Under the pieces are notes generated by a model. That model was not told the DNA's origin. It did no database searches and worked only from the letters and a program-made list of their open reading frames with translations. A stretch of DNA of 64,000 bases, taken from positions 80,154,465-80,218,464 of the forward strand of contig JAVIAB010000124.1 in the NCBI GenBank assembly GCA_032433765.1, read 5' to 3'. The translations under genes were made by a program, and so were the position numbers. This stretch comes from Megaustenia siamemsis. Its lineage: Eukaryota; Mollusca; Gastropoda; Stylommatophora; Ariophantidae. Each line of letters begins with the position of its first letter. The first letter of the stretch is position 1. Positions 1 to 12,017 of this stretch are shown piece by piece.

Positions 1-1320
1 CCGATCCATTGGTTGACCGACTTCAACGATAGTACAGCTAGCCAACAGGTACGATCTTCCGTTGCAAAGATGGTGGATCTAGGTCACGTTCTCTCGGTCG
101 CTGCAGAAAGTGCATTTAGGATTTGATTAATTTCGATTCTCCGTTGCACTTTTCTGCGTTAAAGTATAAATGATGATCTACTTATTACATCTAAGCCGCT
201 AAAGCGAAGTTGTATGCCGGCAACAGTCCATTTTTGACAAATCAGGTGTTGTGAATGCGACTTTCCAACGTTTAGACTTGATCTACGCTTTACGTCACAT
301 TGGTGCTGCTCATGACCGTTGTTGGAATTCTTTGACGCAAGTTATTTCCATGTTACTTATTAATGTAAAGTACGTCGTCAGCCACAGTTTTATCTCTTTA
401 GGGAATTTGCACCGTGTTTTGTTCGTCGTAAGCTGCTTTCAGTAGAGTAATTATGAATCTAAAGGGAGCGAAATTGTGTGTACGGCATTTTTGTGTGCTA
501 CGTCATCGTAATGGCTCATCATACATCCATAGACCGGCCGTACGATAATCTTACGGTCTGTTGTGTGATGTGCGACGGGGATAATTTGACAACTAACTGT
601 GTTTCTAAATGTTCGGAATTGGAGTCAACAACGATGGCCTAACATCATCAAGCGCTATAGATTTTTTAAAATAAAAATACGACGATCATCATTTTCAAGA
701 GGACGTGAACTTCCGGTATATGGTGGATATGCGGCGGGAACCATTGAAAACTATGCATGAAAAGTGTTCCTTGTTGCAGTTTCCTCATATTTTAAGTCCG
801 GCTTATTGCAGGAGCTACTGAGTTAAGTGCTCTATGCACACCGTGAGCTGTGTGTCTCATCCGTTTTGATCATGTTTCGATATTCTAATTGTTTACGATG
901 AATGATGATATCGTATGACAGGGAACAGTTGGCTGTGTTCATTTTCTGCGCGGTTTCGCCTTATGTCTTTTGGCGTGAGATGAGACTGCTACGATGGGGA
1001 CTACAGTTACCTTTCTTTGTTTGGGAGATGAGATATTAATTCGGATGATTACGCTGGCACGGGCGGTTGTGCAATTATGGATTTTAATTCGTTTGCAGTG
1101 ATACCGGAGCTTTCCATAACCAAATAACGCTCTTTCATTTTGACGTACTCACGCATGTCCTGGGACGTAGACAAAGGTGACCGTAAGGTATTTTTTATTG
1201 CTGCAACGACTCTACCCATTGCCTGCGCCGCACTGAGTCCACCTACACTTTGCTTATCATGCTCATCGAATCACTTAGTATGCAGGCGTAGGTGTAGTCC
1301 TGTGACTCTAAACAGATGAA
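1..1320 (-). mobile_element. LINE RNase H remnant (I/Nimb-like), split by an insertion
   Basis: Bases 1 to about 55 and about 1128 to 1320 match the RNase H region at 49250-49500 in the same orientation (shared phrases include GCCAAC, CGCTCTTTCATTT, CTCATCGAATCACT). They are contiguous there but separated here by about 1.07 kb. It is a decayed pseudogene of the C-terminal part of a non-LTR retrotransposon, and its left end lies outside the window. Confidence 0.7.
54..1128 (+). mobile_element. Unclassified ~1.07 kb repeat, copy 1 (inside the LINE remnant)
   Basis: The borders are set by the interrupted RNase H remnant on both sides. A second copy lies in inverted orientation at about 37695-38775. 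Shared blocks run the whole length, for example around TTCTCTCGNTCGCTGCAG near one end and ATAACCAAATAA at the other. No clear terminal inverted repeats and no recognisable protein are seen. In both copies, a stretch reading CDGDNLTTNC is present on the coding-like strand. Confidence 0.65.
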
Positions 1321-1344
1321 TGATAATCACAATTATCAAGTACA

Positions 1345-1538
1345 ATGTCTGCTGGTGTAGGTGATTATGAATCTCCACAACTTTCGATTTCGACAGTTAT
1401 TTATCATTTCTGTTGTTGACTTTCTGCTAAGCCATTCTCTTAAGCTGTCTGGTATATTTTCTCTATGCTTCCCATTATCTCTTTTTCCCCACAACTTTCC
1501 CTGTTGTTACAATATACCCCAGCTGTTCTCTTCTCATT
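1345..1538 (-). mobile_element. Group A LINE, 3'-end fragment
   Basis: The minus strand matches the 3' terminal coding region of the group A LINE at 43074-43290 (same series of phrases meaning roughly EYIVTTGKIEG...WRDMI) and abuts a second fragment of the same group. Confidence 0.7.
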
Positions 1539-2115
1539 CATCATCATCATGTACCCTGCCGATTGGCGTAGGCGATCATGTCCCTCCACAATCTTCTATC
1601 CACAGTACATCGTATCATTTCTGTTGTTGAATGTTTTCCATGCCATGACACCAAGCTATCCAGTATTTTCTCTCTTTGTCGTCCGCGATCTCTCTTTCCT
1701 TTTATTTTGCCAGTTGTAACCAAGTATTCCAATTTTCCTCTTCTCATGATGTGGCCGAAAAATGTTGATTGGTTCTTTCTGATGTTTTTTAAGAGCTCCC
1801 TTTTTGTGTTGGCCTCTTTGAGAACTTCCTCATTGGTCTTTTTATCTGTCCAGGGAACTTTCAACATTCTTCTGAGAAATACCATCTCTGTGTCCTCTAA
1901 TCGTCTTTTCATTTGTTTGTCTACTGTCCATGATACTGTGAATAATCATGACAAATCACAACCTTCTCTTCTCATTACATGGCTAAAAAAGGATGACTGT
2001 TTCTTCTCAATATTGAAAATTAGCTCTCTTTTCACTGTGGACTCTTTCAGAACGTGTTCATTACACTTCTTAGCTGTCCGTTGTATTCTCAACTTTCTTC
2101 TGTAAACCCACATTT
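1539..2115 (-). mobile_element. Group A LINE, 3' fragments
   Basis: The 3' boundary is marked by CATCATCATCATG near 1540. The minus strand encodes MKRRLEDTEMVFLRRMLKV, FFGHIMRRGKLEYLVTTGK and GKRDRGRQREK, which are C-terminal motifs of a reverse-transcriptase ORF. From about 1940 a further, more degraded stretch (HVMRRE-like) continues. Same group as 9360-9757. Confidence 0.75.
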
Positions 2116-2420
2116 CTACGGCCTGATTTTCTTTGAAGGATAATATTTATAACATAATACAGCAATAACATTAATAAGAGGAAGGAAAAGAAGAGGGAGA
2201 AGAACATAATAGTAAAAGAAAGCAACAGGAAACTGAGAGGAACAAGTACACAAGAGTAAGTTGAACCATTAATTAATTAATGATCATCAACCATCTTCAA
2301 TAATGAATCAACTCATTAATTGCGATCATAATGAAGTCAATTTATTTGACGAGTAAACAATGATTGACTTAATGAATAACTCTGTGCCATTTGTCACGTG
2401 ATATATGGTTAGAGTAATCA

Positions 2421-3345
2421 ATGAATAACGTAACAATAGAAGAAATACCACATGAACTCAATGACGTAACAATAGAAGAAATAACACACGAACTCAATGA
2501 CGGGACAATAGAAGAAATACCACACGAACTCAATGACGGGACAATAGAAGAAATACCACACGAACCCAATGACGTAACAATAGAAGAAATACCACACGAA
2601 CTCAATGACGTAACAATAGAAGAAATACCACACGAACTCAATGACGGGACAATAGAAGAAATACCACACGAACTCAATGACGGGACAATAGAAGAAATAC
2701 CACACGAACTCAATGACGGGACAATAGAAGAAATACCACACGAACTCAATAACGTGTCAATAGAAAAATATAACATGAATTCAAATAGTAACAATAGAGG
2801 AAATATAACAAAAAAACTCAATAACGTGACAATAGAATAAATAACACACAAACTCAATAACGTGTCAATAGAAGAATATAACATAAATTCAAATAGTAAC
2901 AATAGAGGAAATATTTTTAAAATTCCATAATGTGGCAATAGAAGAAATAGCACACAAACTCAATAACGTGTCAATAGAAAAATATATCATGAATTCAAAT
3001 AGTAACAATAGAGGAAATATTTTTAAAAAACTCAATAACGTGACAATAGAATAAATACCACACAAACTCAATAACGTGTCAATAGAAGAATATAACATAA
3101 ATTCAAATAGTAACAATAGAGGAAATATTTTTTAAAAACTCAATAACGTGACAATAGAATAAATACCACACAAACTCAATAACGTGTCAATAGAAGAATA
3201 TAACATAAATTCAAATAGTAACAATAGAGGAAATATTTTTATAAAACTCAATAACGTGACAATAGAATAAATACCACACAAACTCAATAACGTGTCAATA
3301 GAAGAAATATTACAAAAATTCAGTAACGTGACAATAGAAGAACTA
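2421..3345. repeat. 36-bp minisatellite and a longer derived repeat
   Basis: About nine 36-bp units (to ~2750; core GACAATAGAAGAAATACCAC) read as an open 12-residue peptide repeat, LNDGTIEEIPHE. From ~2750 the array changes to a composite ~107-bp unit that mixes the same core with TTCAAATAGTAACAATAG. Long ORFs on both strands here are a by-product of the multiple-of-three period. Confidence 0.9.
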
Positions 3346-4030
3346 TACGTGTGACGGATTTAAGATAATCAATTGATAGATCTTTACTGATGATGATGAT
3401 TATCATGGAACTTGATTACTGACTGTAATGCCTTTCTGCCTTGTCTAACTTGTGATCTTGATAATGTAGACAAAGTTGAATGGATGAAACTGTACTGAAT
3501 TCTGCAATAACATCTACCCTTCTGACTTGCCATATCTCGTGGGTACTTCGCGGTGTGGTTGACTTCATGATTGCATCTAGGCCAACTAGCCGTCTGGGCA
3601 CCGCTTTAGTCACGTCTACAGACAACTCAATCAGCAAACAAGTCTCATTATAACAATAACTGCAATTACGGTTATTTGCACACATCTGCTGAATCAATCC
3701 TTCTCAAAAACATTATCTCTGGGCGGCATGGACACTGCGCTAGTTGTCACAGTAATAAACAACACTAACTGTTTCTATAACAAATATCTATCCGTTCCTC
3801 TTCTCGGACATTTCACAAATGCTAACCTGATAACTATCATTTGTCCACATAACCAGACACATCGTGAATCGCCTTTTGAGTATCTGTTATTCTATTCTTT
3901 CTCCTTCGAGTTTGCACACTGACCCCGGTGTGAACTCCTACGGGTTAGTTCTGCGTTATTCGCACATTTCTACATATATTATTGTTCCCGTATGGATGTG
4001 CACATGCATGCATGTGTCCATATGTACGGG
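3346..4030. other. No recognised gene
   Basis: Contains a 93-codon minus-strand open frame (3697-3416) with no recognisable domain, and TG/TA-rich sequence toward the right. I see nothing else. Confidence 0.5.
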
Positions 4031-4034
4031 TATT

Positions 4035-4036
<2 letters not shown>

Positions 4037-4085
<49 letters not shown>
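4037..4085. repeat. (TA)n microsatellite
   Basis: About 24 TA units, flanked on the right by impure TATG/TGTG-rich sequence to about 4230. Confidence 0.95.
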
Positions 4086-4088
<3 letters not shown>

Positions 4089-4530
4089 TGTATGTGTGTG
4101 CTTGCTTGTATGCACATATATGTATGTGGATGTATATATATGTGTATGTTGATATGTATAGTATGTGCACGTCTGCTTGTACATGTGTATATGTATACAC
4201 GCATCTGTGTGTGTGTATACATGTATTTATGGGTCCTTAGATACTTTCAGACATTGTCGGTGTCTTTGCAGTCGAGGTAACCTAGACAGCGTTCCCCCCA
4301 CTCGTGTATTTTTAGAACCCTTCACCCCTGACCAGAGGGTATAATTACAGCCACACCCGTGGGACAATTCCTTTCCCATTCTGACCACGGTCCACGAAAC
4401 AGGGAAGTCAATTTTCTTTTCTTTAACATAATTCGATTATTTTGTTTTGGATGTTTCATTTCTAGTTAGCTATGTAGGATTAGTTTTATTTACTTACATA
4501 TCTGTGTGTGTTGTTGTTTGTTTGTTCCTG

Positions 4531-4556
4531 CTGAAGGCCTATTGAGCCGAAACGTC
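4531..4556 (+). ncRNA. Possible decayed hammerhead-ribozyme-like motif
   Basis: CTGAAG, then a short GGC/GCC hairpin, then GAAACGTC. The order resembles the hammerhead core (CUGANGA, stem II, GAAA) known in Penelope-like and related retroelements. The first block is imperfect, so activity is unlikely; this is an inference from the motif alone. Confidence 0.25.
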
Positions 4557-4569
4557 GTTCAAATCGGTG

Positions 4570-5260
4570 TCGTCTACTAACCACGTAAAGCTTTTACCAT
4601 ACCATTTTTTCTATTTTTTTTTCAATTTTCCCTCACATCGTGAATCACTAAGTAATACCTCCCCTGAAAGAATTTAAAAACTCTTCGTTATGTTCCCTAC
4701 CTACCAAGTAATTATTCTGATTTCGCTCATTTAGCACGTTTCCTGGTCTAACTACATGTGCCTACTCTATAAAGCACCTTCACAAGAATTCTCTCTCTCT
4801 AACAACCTATGTAATTCCTGTAGTCTCAGTCTGTTCAGACCTTTAAATTCTCGCTATCCCAACCAATCGGATCTCGATTTTTGTCTCCATTTCTCCTTCT
4901 CCCTTAACTTTAACCACTTTCCGTGTTTCTAGAACATTCCCTAATATTCACGAGATTTACCATTTTCTACTTGTCACTATAACTTTAGTTCACGTGTCAC
5001 GTACCACTTCTTTAACTTCGTCGTTAACTCTAATCTCTTTGTTTTCTCTTCAAGCTTGCCTGCTCTCCGCGACTCTACTCATCCTTAATATCATATCTGC
5101 ATGCGCGACCCTGAACTTGTGTACTGTCTGGTGAGTCTTACTCTTTCCTCCTCTTAACAACCCATAATTGTCTCTCAATTCTCATTACACTATTACACAT
5201 TCTCATTACACTCTTACATACGCACTTTACAATCAAGTTCCTGGCAATTATATCCATTCT
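4570..5260. other. No recognised feature
   Basis: AT- and pyrimidine-rich sequence with no reading frame or repeat that I can identify. Confidence 0.5.
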
Positions 5261-5261
5261 G

Positions 5262-5605
5262 GCAGGACAAAATCACTAACATAGAATTATGGAAATGTAC
5301 CAGTCAAATACCAGTGGATAAAGAGATACAGCGAAGACGATGGCGTTGGATAGGACACACGCTACGGAAGCCAACTGAGAGTACCACATAACCAGGCCCT
5401 TTTTTGAATCCCCAGGGGAAAAGACAAAGAGGAAAACCAATGAATTCTTGGAGAAGACAGATAGAAGCAGAGATGAAGATGACGGAGAAGACATGGAATG
5501 ATCTTACAAGAATGGCAAAAAACAGAACGACCTGGAAAGTGTTTGTTGAAGACCTATGCTCCACAGGGAGCTGAAAGGTAGAAGAAGAGGAAGAAAGAAT
5601 TATAT
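5262..5605 (+). mobile_element. Group B LINE, 5'-truncated 3' end
   Basis: Matches 26036-26372 almost throughout, including WRWIGHTLRKP, RNSWRRQ-like and VFVEDLCSTGS stretches and the purine-rich GTAGAAGAAG tail. A premature TAA interrupts the frame near 5390. Confidence 0.85.
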
Positions 5606-6012
5606 TCATTCGGCATAATTAACGCAATAAAAATAGGTGAATTGTCACAGGACTATAACTATTTTGCATGTCCTGATACGATTCTACAACTTGGTGTTTA
5701 TTACTTTGGTGGTAATAGGCATGATAACTAGGCCGAGCCAGAGATGGTAATCTACAAACAAAAGAAATAATTAAAAAAGCAAAAGATTCTAATATTTTTA
5801 TTTATTTAATCAAAATTCGATCGCTCTAGTTATCGAATATCGCCTGTCTGGTAAATCTAGATGCACACACACATTGAACAATACAAAATAAAACCTAATC
5901 TCCCTCTTTCTTTCTATTACCACAGTATGTTTAGTATATTACAGTGACCCTCATTTATTTTTATTTTGTAACTTTGTATTTCGGTAGTTTTGGCTAGATC
6001 TTCTGGTAAATA
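5606..6012. other. No recognised feature
   Basis: AT-rich; nothing identified. Confidence 0.5.
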
Positions 6013-6257
6013 GGGAGCCGCAATAGCTCAGTGTTTAGTGAACTGGACTACAAAAGACAAGATTCGATCACAAACGACGGCTTCCGGCTTCACCCAGCCT
6101 TAAATGGGTACCGGATTTTTTCCTGGGAAAGTAAAGCGGCACGGGCGTAATACCGACCACATTACACACAAAATCATGTGCTGAAGGTCTGTAAAATTTA
6201 TGGTCACTAACACCATATTCCCTATACGCCACTTGGCGTGACGGGGGCTCTTTACTT
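6013..6257 (+). mobile_element. tRNA-derived SINE, copy 1
   Basis: The head has a tRNA-like A box (AATAGCTCAGTG) and a weak B box (ATTCGATCAC). A conserved body follows (CAGCCTTAAATGGGTACCGG, GGGAAAGTAAAGCGGCACGG, ATCATGTGCTGAAGGTCTGT, CCCTATACGCCAC) shared with copies at 7.7, 12.0, 57.1 and 62.4 kb, ending in a T-rich tail. Confidence 0.85.
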
Positions 6258-6675
6258 ATTTTTTTAAAATTGAGTTTTGATGCACAATCTACAATTGGAC
6301 AGGACGAGTGGTCATAAGCGATAGGAAGTGTCAACGTAGTCTCCGCTTCTGAACCGCACCCCTTCCTCCACCTCCCTCTCTATTCCTCTTAGCGTTCATC
6401 AGATCAGGGGATGTTTGATACGCTGTGTTGATTATTTACGATAAAACCATAATATCTCCGCCTTTCAGCCCGACGCATCCGTCCTCGAAATGGAATAATT
6501 TCTTAAAACTGTGTGCCCAGAAAGCCGCCATCTTGAGCTATATTCTTCTTTTAACTGCCAAGAGATCTCCTGCTTATCGACGTTATCAGAGAGGGAGACA
6601 AATCATAATAAATGACAATTATTATAGAGGGAAACTTCCGGGGCGATAATCAGCGAATTAATTCAGAGGAATAGG
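6258..6675. other. No recognised feature
   Basis: A short open frame (6425-6649) has no recognisable domain. Confidence 0.45.
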
Positions 6676-6760
6676 TATGTTTACAGTACACTTTAAGGAC
6701 GTGGCAAGGCGCTGTGCCAAGGAGTACGGGTTCGATCTTGCTTCGGACCATAAATTGTTC
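6676..6760 (+). mobile_element. Possible tRNA-like SINE head
   Basis: Contains GTGGCAAGGCGCTGTGCC followed by GGGTTCGATCTTG, spaced like Pol III A and B boxes. Single occurrence in the window, so assignment is tentative. Confidence 0.35.
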
Positions 6761-7575
6761 TTGGTTTTTTTTTCGGTTATTGATTATTTGTCATTAGTTG
6801 CAAGTGATGTAATCATAGCTCTTCCTCTGAATTGATTCGCTTATCAGAGAGGCCCTAGACGTGGGATCTGGCAACACAGAAGTCAGGGGAGGGTAACTAC
6901 GAGAGCACATATTCCACGTGAAATTATTTCCACAAACTTTGGCAGTATCCGAACTCACTATATTCCAGTCCAGATGCCGACGTCCTGATATAATTTGTAT
7001 TAATAATATGATTATTACCCCAATATGATTATGTATTACACGTTATATATAAAGAACTTATTCGAATTGTCTTTGGCGAGTACGGCTAATAAGATCGTCA
7101 ACACCTTCATTTCTGTATTTACAAGAGCACATAACAATTACAACTGCCGTATTTTCCATCTTTATTCCCATGACCTTTCGTAAAACATTAATTTTATATA
7201 TTTTTTAAGCAGAAAAAGTGAACATTAAAAAAAATTCAAATATAAATTAAACGTTCCTTTCCTTCTTCCTCGCTGTTCTATTCATATATACAGTTCTCTG
7301 AGTTTATGTTGCTGCATTTGAGAGTTCTTTAGTGTATCCAATCGGTCTAGTAACATGAGTCTCTGAGAGTTAACGAAGATCCGTAATTGGCTAAATATGT
7401 AACTATGCTGCAATATATATTCGATTGTTTGTGTATCTAGGACGCGACAAATATTAGCCTGTACAATTGATTGTTTAAGTTACTGTGTCTCGTTCAAGGA
7501 CAATACAAGACCCCCGTTTTGCTGGACAGATATAGTGATAGTTGTATTCCGCCGCACACATATTTCTATTAACTT
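6761..7575. other. No recognised feature
   Basis: AT-rich; no gene or repeat identified. Confidence 0.5.
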
Positions 7576-7576
7576 T

Positions 7577-8075
7577 GACAATAGTTCTCATTCTTGTAAT
7601 GTGATTATTTATTTCTTCTATTACTGTATTTCTCCCTGTTTTTTCAATCTATTTTTTTTCTATTCAAGTATATCACAGTATGGGAGACGCGATAGCTCAG
7701 TGGTTAGTGAACTGGACTACAATGGACAAGAGGTAGGGTTCAATCACAACCGACGGCTTCCGGGTTTACCCAGCCTTAAATGGTTACCGGATTATTCTGG
7801 GAAAGTATAGCGGCACGACGTTATACCGACTACATATCCCCACAAATCATGTGCTGAAGGTCTGTAAAAATTATGGTCACTAACACCATATTCACTATAC
7901 GCCACGTGGCGTTCCGGGGATACTTTACTTTTTTTATGACAGTAGTTCTCATTCTTATAATGTGATTATTTATTTCTTCTATTACTGTTTTTCTCCCTGT
8001 TTTGTCAATTTATTTCTTCTATTACTGTTTTTCTCCCTGTTTTGTCAATTTATTTCTTCTATCCAAGTATATCAA
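7577..8075. repeat. ~100-bp direct duplication flanking a SINE
   Basis: The sequence at 7577-7680 (AGTTCTCATTCTTGTAATGT...) recurs at 7938-8075 on the other side of the SINE. The right arm also repeats TTTATTTCTTCTATTACTG-type units internally. Confidence 0.75.
7681..7935 (+). mobile_element. tRNA-derived SINE, copy 2
   Basis: Best-preserved head: GCGATAGCTCAGTGGTTAG (A box) and GGGTTCAATCACA (B box). The body is the same as the 6.0-kb copy. Confidence 0.87.
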
Positions 8076-8376
8076 AGTGTGCTATTCACTATATCACTTC
8101 TATTATTTTCGTTATCGCTTCCTAGAGAGCACATTTTCAACTATGCTAGATTGTCGTTGTCAATGACTCGCAAACGTTATTTACTTTGGTAAGGAACACC
8201 AGCTCCAGACTTGTCGTTGATGATCTCCGCCGCGCTGTTCAAGACAGTCACATCAGCAGCGTGTAAGAAGCAAAAGTAACAGATGGGTAGACAGATGAAG
8301 TTTTTTTCAATGTCTAGATAATCATTTATCACATATATCTGCATATTCGTCTTTTAACTGCTACACATGCACATCC
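8076..8376. other. No recognised feature
   Basis: Nothing identified between the SINE duplication and the 23-bp array. Confidence 0.5.
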
Positions 8377-8528
8377 ACAATGTATTTTTATTACCTATTA
8401 CCACATATTTGTATTACCAATTCCCACATATTTCTATTACCTATTCCCACATATTTCTATTACTTATTACCACACATTTGTATTACATATTCCCACATAT
8501 TTCCATTACCTATTCCCACATATAAATA
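8377..8528. repeat. 23-bp minisatellite, left part
   Basis: Units of TTCCCACATATTTCTATTAC plus CTA. The array is cut at about 8528 by a LINE and resumes at 9757. Confidence 0.88.
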
Positions 8529-8529
8529 C

Positions 8530-9757
8530 TAAGAATAATCATGAGACGTGTAAGGAACAAAATAAAACCAGAAATAAGTGAGGAACAATGTGGATTTGTG
8601 GAAGGAAAGGGCACCAATAATGCTATATACATCTTAAGAACATTGATAGAAAGATCTACAGAGGTAAAGAAAGATTTATATATGTGCTTTATAGATTACA
8701 CGAAAGCATTTGACAAAGTAAAGCATGTGGAAATAATCAATATGCTGGAGAAATTAAACATTGATGGCAAGGATCTGCGAATCATAAAAAACATGTACTG
8801 GCAACAAACAGCAGCTATACGAATTAACAACCAAACAGGACAATTCCAATATATAAAGCAAGGAGTCAGACAAGGTTGTGTTCTGTCGCCGGATTTGTTT
8901 TTACTTTACAGCGAATATATTATGAAATCAATAGTAGACAAAAAAGGAATTGAAGTCAACGGTCACAACATAAATAATTTGCGATATGCGGATGACACAG
9001 TCTTAATAGCAGAGACAGAGAACGAACTACAAGAAATGATAGACATAATAGTAGAAGAAAGCAACAAGAAAGGTCTCAGTCTGAATAGTAAGAAAACATA
9101 AGTAATAGTTATATCGAAGAAACAATCATCACCATCATGCAGCATAAAAATAAACGAGACAAATCTGAAACAAGTGCACCGTTTCAAATACTTGGGCACA
9201 ATAATATCAGATGGGAGATGCACCACAGAAATAAAAAGCAGAATAGCTCAGGCCAAAATAACATTTCAGAAGGTTAAAAATATCTTATGCAACAAATCTA
9301 TGTAAAAAAAATGAGAAAGAGAGTTCATCGGTGCTATATAGAACCAATTCTGACCTAAGGAAGCGAATCATGGACAGTGGACAAACAAATGAAAAGACGA
9401 TTGGAGGCCACAGAGATGGGATTTCTCAGAAGAATGTTGAAAGTTCCCTGGACAGATAAAAAGACCATTGAGGAAGTTCTCAAAGAGGCCAACACAAAAA
9501 GGGAGCTCTTAAAAAACATCAGAAAGAAGTAATCAACATTTTTCGGGCACATCATGAGAAGAGGAAAGTTGGAATACTTGGTTACAACTGGCAAAATAAA
9601 AGGAAAGAGAGATCGTGGGCGACAAGGAGAGAAAATACTGGATAGCTTGGTGTCATGGCAAGGAAAACACTCAAAAACTGAACTGATACGATGCACTGTA
9701 GATAGAAGATTGTGGAGGGACATGATCACCTACGCCAACCGTTATGGCACATGATGA
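8530..9757 (+). mobile_element. Group A LINE reverse transcriptase, 5'-truncated, broken
   Basis: The RT domain is clear: FIDYTKAFDK near 8688, VRQGCVLSP, and the catalytic YADD at 8985-8996, with YLGTIISDGRC further on. An in-frame TAA at about 9099, another stop near 9303 and frame changes before 9370 break it. The 3' part carries FGHIMRRG, GKRDRGRQ and WRDMITYAN, then a TGATGATGAT tail. It sits inside the 23-bp minisatellite. Confidence 0.88.
8541..9101 (+). pseudogene. LINE reverse transcriptase ORF segment
   Basis: 186 codons of RT palm and fingers, beginning MRRVRNKIKPEISEEQCGF and ending at a premature TAA. It would act in target-primed reverse transcription if intact. The frame continues sensibly beyond the stop (VIVISKKQ), so the stop is a point nonsense change. 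Upstream endonuclease is absent, so the copy is dead. Confidence 0.85.
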
Positions 9758-10240
9758 TGATTCCCACATATTTCTATTACCTATTCCCACGTATTTCTAT
9801 TACCTCTTCCCACAAATTTCTGTTACCTATTCCCACATATTTCTATTACCTCTTCTCACATATTACTGTTACCTATCCCCACATATTCCTATTACCTATT
9901 CCCACATATTCCTATTACCTATTCCCACATATTTCTATTACGTCTTCCCACATATTTCTATTACCTATTCCCACATATTCCTATTACCTATTCCCACATA
10001 TTTCTATTACCTCTTCCAACATATTTCTATTACCTATTCCCACATATTTCTATTACCTCTTCCCACATATTTCTGTTACCTATTCCCACATATTTCTATT
10101 ACCTCTTCCCACATATTTCTATTACCTATTCCCACATATTCCTATTACCTATTCCCACATATTTCTATTACCTCTTCCCACATATTTCTATTACCTATTC
10201 CCACATATTTCTTTTACCTATTCCCACGTATTTCTATCGC
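9757..10240. repeat. 23-bp minisatellite, right part
   Basis: About 21 units of TTCCCACATATTTCTATTAC plus CTA/CTC. Small variants (TATTCC, CTCTTCC) recur in an irregular order. Confidence 0.9.
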
Positions 10241-10780
10241 CATTGAGGCTCAATTATATTGGATAATCCACTTTTCTTCTGAGATACGCGCCCTGCCTAC
10301 AAGCGGTTGATGATTTTATAGGTCTTCTTTATTCAGGTTTCGATATAGTTCTCTTGTGGTTGGTAGGAGTTTCAGTTATTTCCTCTTTATATGTAGTTCA
10401 TCTTTTTTTGTGCCAATTAAGGTTTTATTTTTCTATTTCCCTGTACAATACTACTTGTTTTCAGCCTTCCATGTATTACATGTCTGTATTGTGTCTTCAA
10501 TGAGTAGTTTTTGCGCGTTCTTGTGTTTTTCTGCCTGAATCAAGACTTTGGTAACTAGTATGTGTCTTCGAGCAAGGCTTATTGTGATTGCGTCCATTTT
10601 ATTTGTTGCGGTGATTTTTATTGTGTCTTTTATCAATAAATTTTATTGCTTTTCTAGTGCTGGGCGTTACATATACAATTTAATAGTAAATTCGAAGTAA
10701 ACAAAAAGTGATAAAGCATGCCCTGAGACTTGTTATGTCGTAGGTGAATGAAGTATTACAGTTCACTGCAATAGACAACA
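10241..10780. other. No firm feature; possible coding remnant on the minus strand
   Basis: A 61-codon minus-strand frame (10636-10451, MIKDTIKITATNKMDAITIS at its start) is rich in Lys and Thr. It may be part of an old retroelement ORF, but no domain is recognisable. Confidence 0.3.
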
Positions 10781-10925
10781 CCATTTAAGGATGACAGGTC
10801 CATACCCTTTCTGGCTCGAATTACTTTCCCAAACACAATGGGCCATTCATGTGCCCGAAGCCTCTACTTGAACCGACGTTCACAGAATTGAAAAGCGAGC
10901 GCTTTACCACCACGCTACTGGCAGT
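10781..10925 (-). mobile_element. tRNA-derived SINE, second family
   Basis: On the minus strand: GCGTGGTGGTAAAGCGCTCG (A box) and GTCGGTTCAAGTAGAG (B box), then GGGAAAGTAATTCGAGCC. The head differs from the 6.0-kb family. Confidence 0.6.
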
Positions 10926-11120
10926 CTTCAGGTAAAATAGAAGCAGTTAAGAATTGGGAACAACGTTACTTAAATGTAGAAACTGAACTATAAATAAATA
11001 GTAGGTTCACACATTGCAAATTTTGTAGAGCTTCAGTTGACGCCGGTTAGGAAGAGTCTCTAAAAGTTATGATGCGTGTGCACATGTGACTACACACAAA
11101 TTGGGGGGGGGGGGGAATAA

Positions 11121-11162
<42 letters not shown>

Positions 11163-12017
11163 AAATTCTGGAAATATATAACATAACTCGTTATGGTCGC
11201 TAGATACAAACGAAATGGAAAGAGAAATTAATTATATAATACTTCGAAGATGAATACTATCAGCCATTATACGTTAATGTATGCTAGGCGATATCCATTA
11301 TACATAATTCAGTGAGAAAAACAATACTCGTATGTTGTTATCAACAAGTGCCATGAATGTTGGTGTTGACAAACAGTTTTGCGTATTGCATGAGTGACAA
11401 CGTTTATGATTACGAATACTAGTTGTTATATTTATTTTATATTGTGTATGTTGCACTTTTCGAATTACAAATAACGTAATGAGAATGTAATATGTGATCA
11501 TTGTTTTATATAAAAAAAAAACGTAGTAAATCCGTCAATTTACCGTGCCATGCTTTTTCTTCATCGGAATTCTTTTACCTGGAACATTTATTTTCGTTCT
11601 ATCAGGTAAAAATACCATTTTTGCTTTGTTTGCAGCGAAGCTATAATATCTACGTATCTATAGGTAGATCTCTATGGTGAGCTTAGGAGTAACAAGATAT
11701 CTACAGCCAGACCAAAACTATGCATAGATATGCCTTTGAGCATTCCATGAGAGATTTCTCTACACATGAAAGCGGCTAAATCTAGCGTCTAATCGTGTCG
11801 AAAGCAGAGAACAAATACATACAGGTGGAGCTGTAATGCAGAGTTAGTTGATGAAGAAATTAGAGAATAAGCGGCCAAGGAAACAATAAATGAGGCCCAG
11901 CTGAGTATTACACATAAAAGTACAGTTATATCTTGCTCTTTCTACACCTATATGGGCGAGCCTAATGTTGATCATTTCGTCCACTTGAAGTTCTTTGATA
12001 GAACTAAAACGAAAAAA
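10926..12017. other. No gene; one microsatellite
   Basis: A run of about 13 G at 11103 is followed by (TA)n to about 11155. The rest is AT-rich and unrecognised. Confidence 0.6.

Noticed and set aside
3416..3697. 93-codon minus-strand ORF with several cysteines
   Set aside because: No recognisable domain, no splice partners and no second copy; length is within chance expectation.
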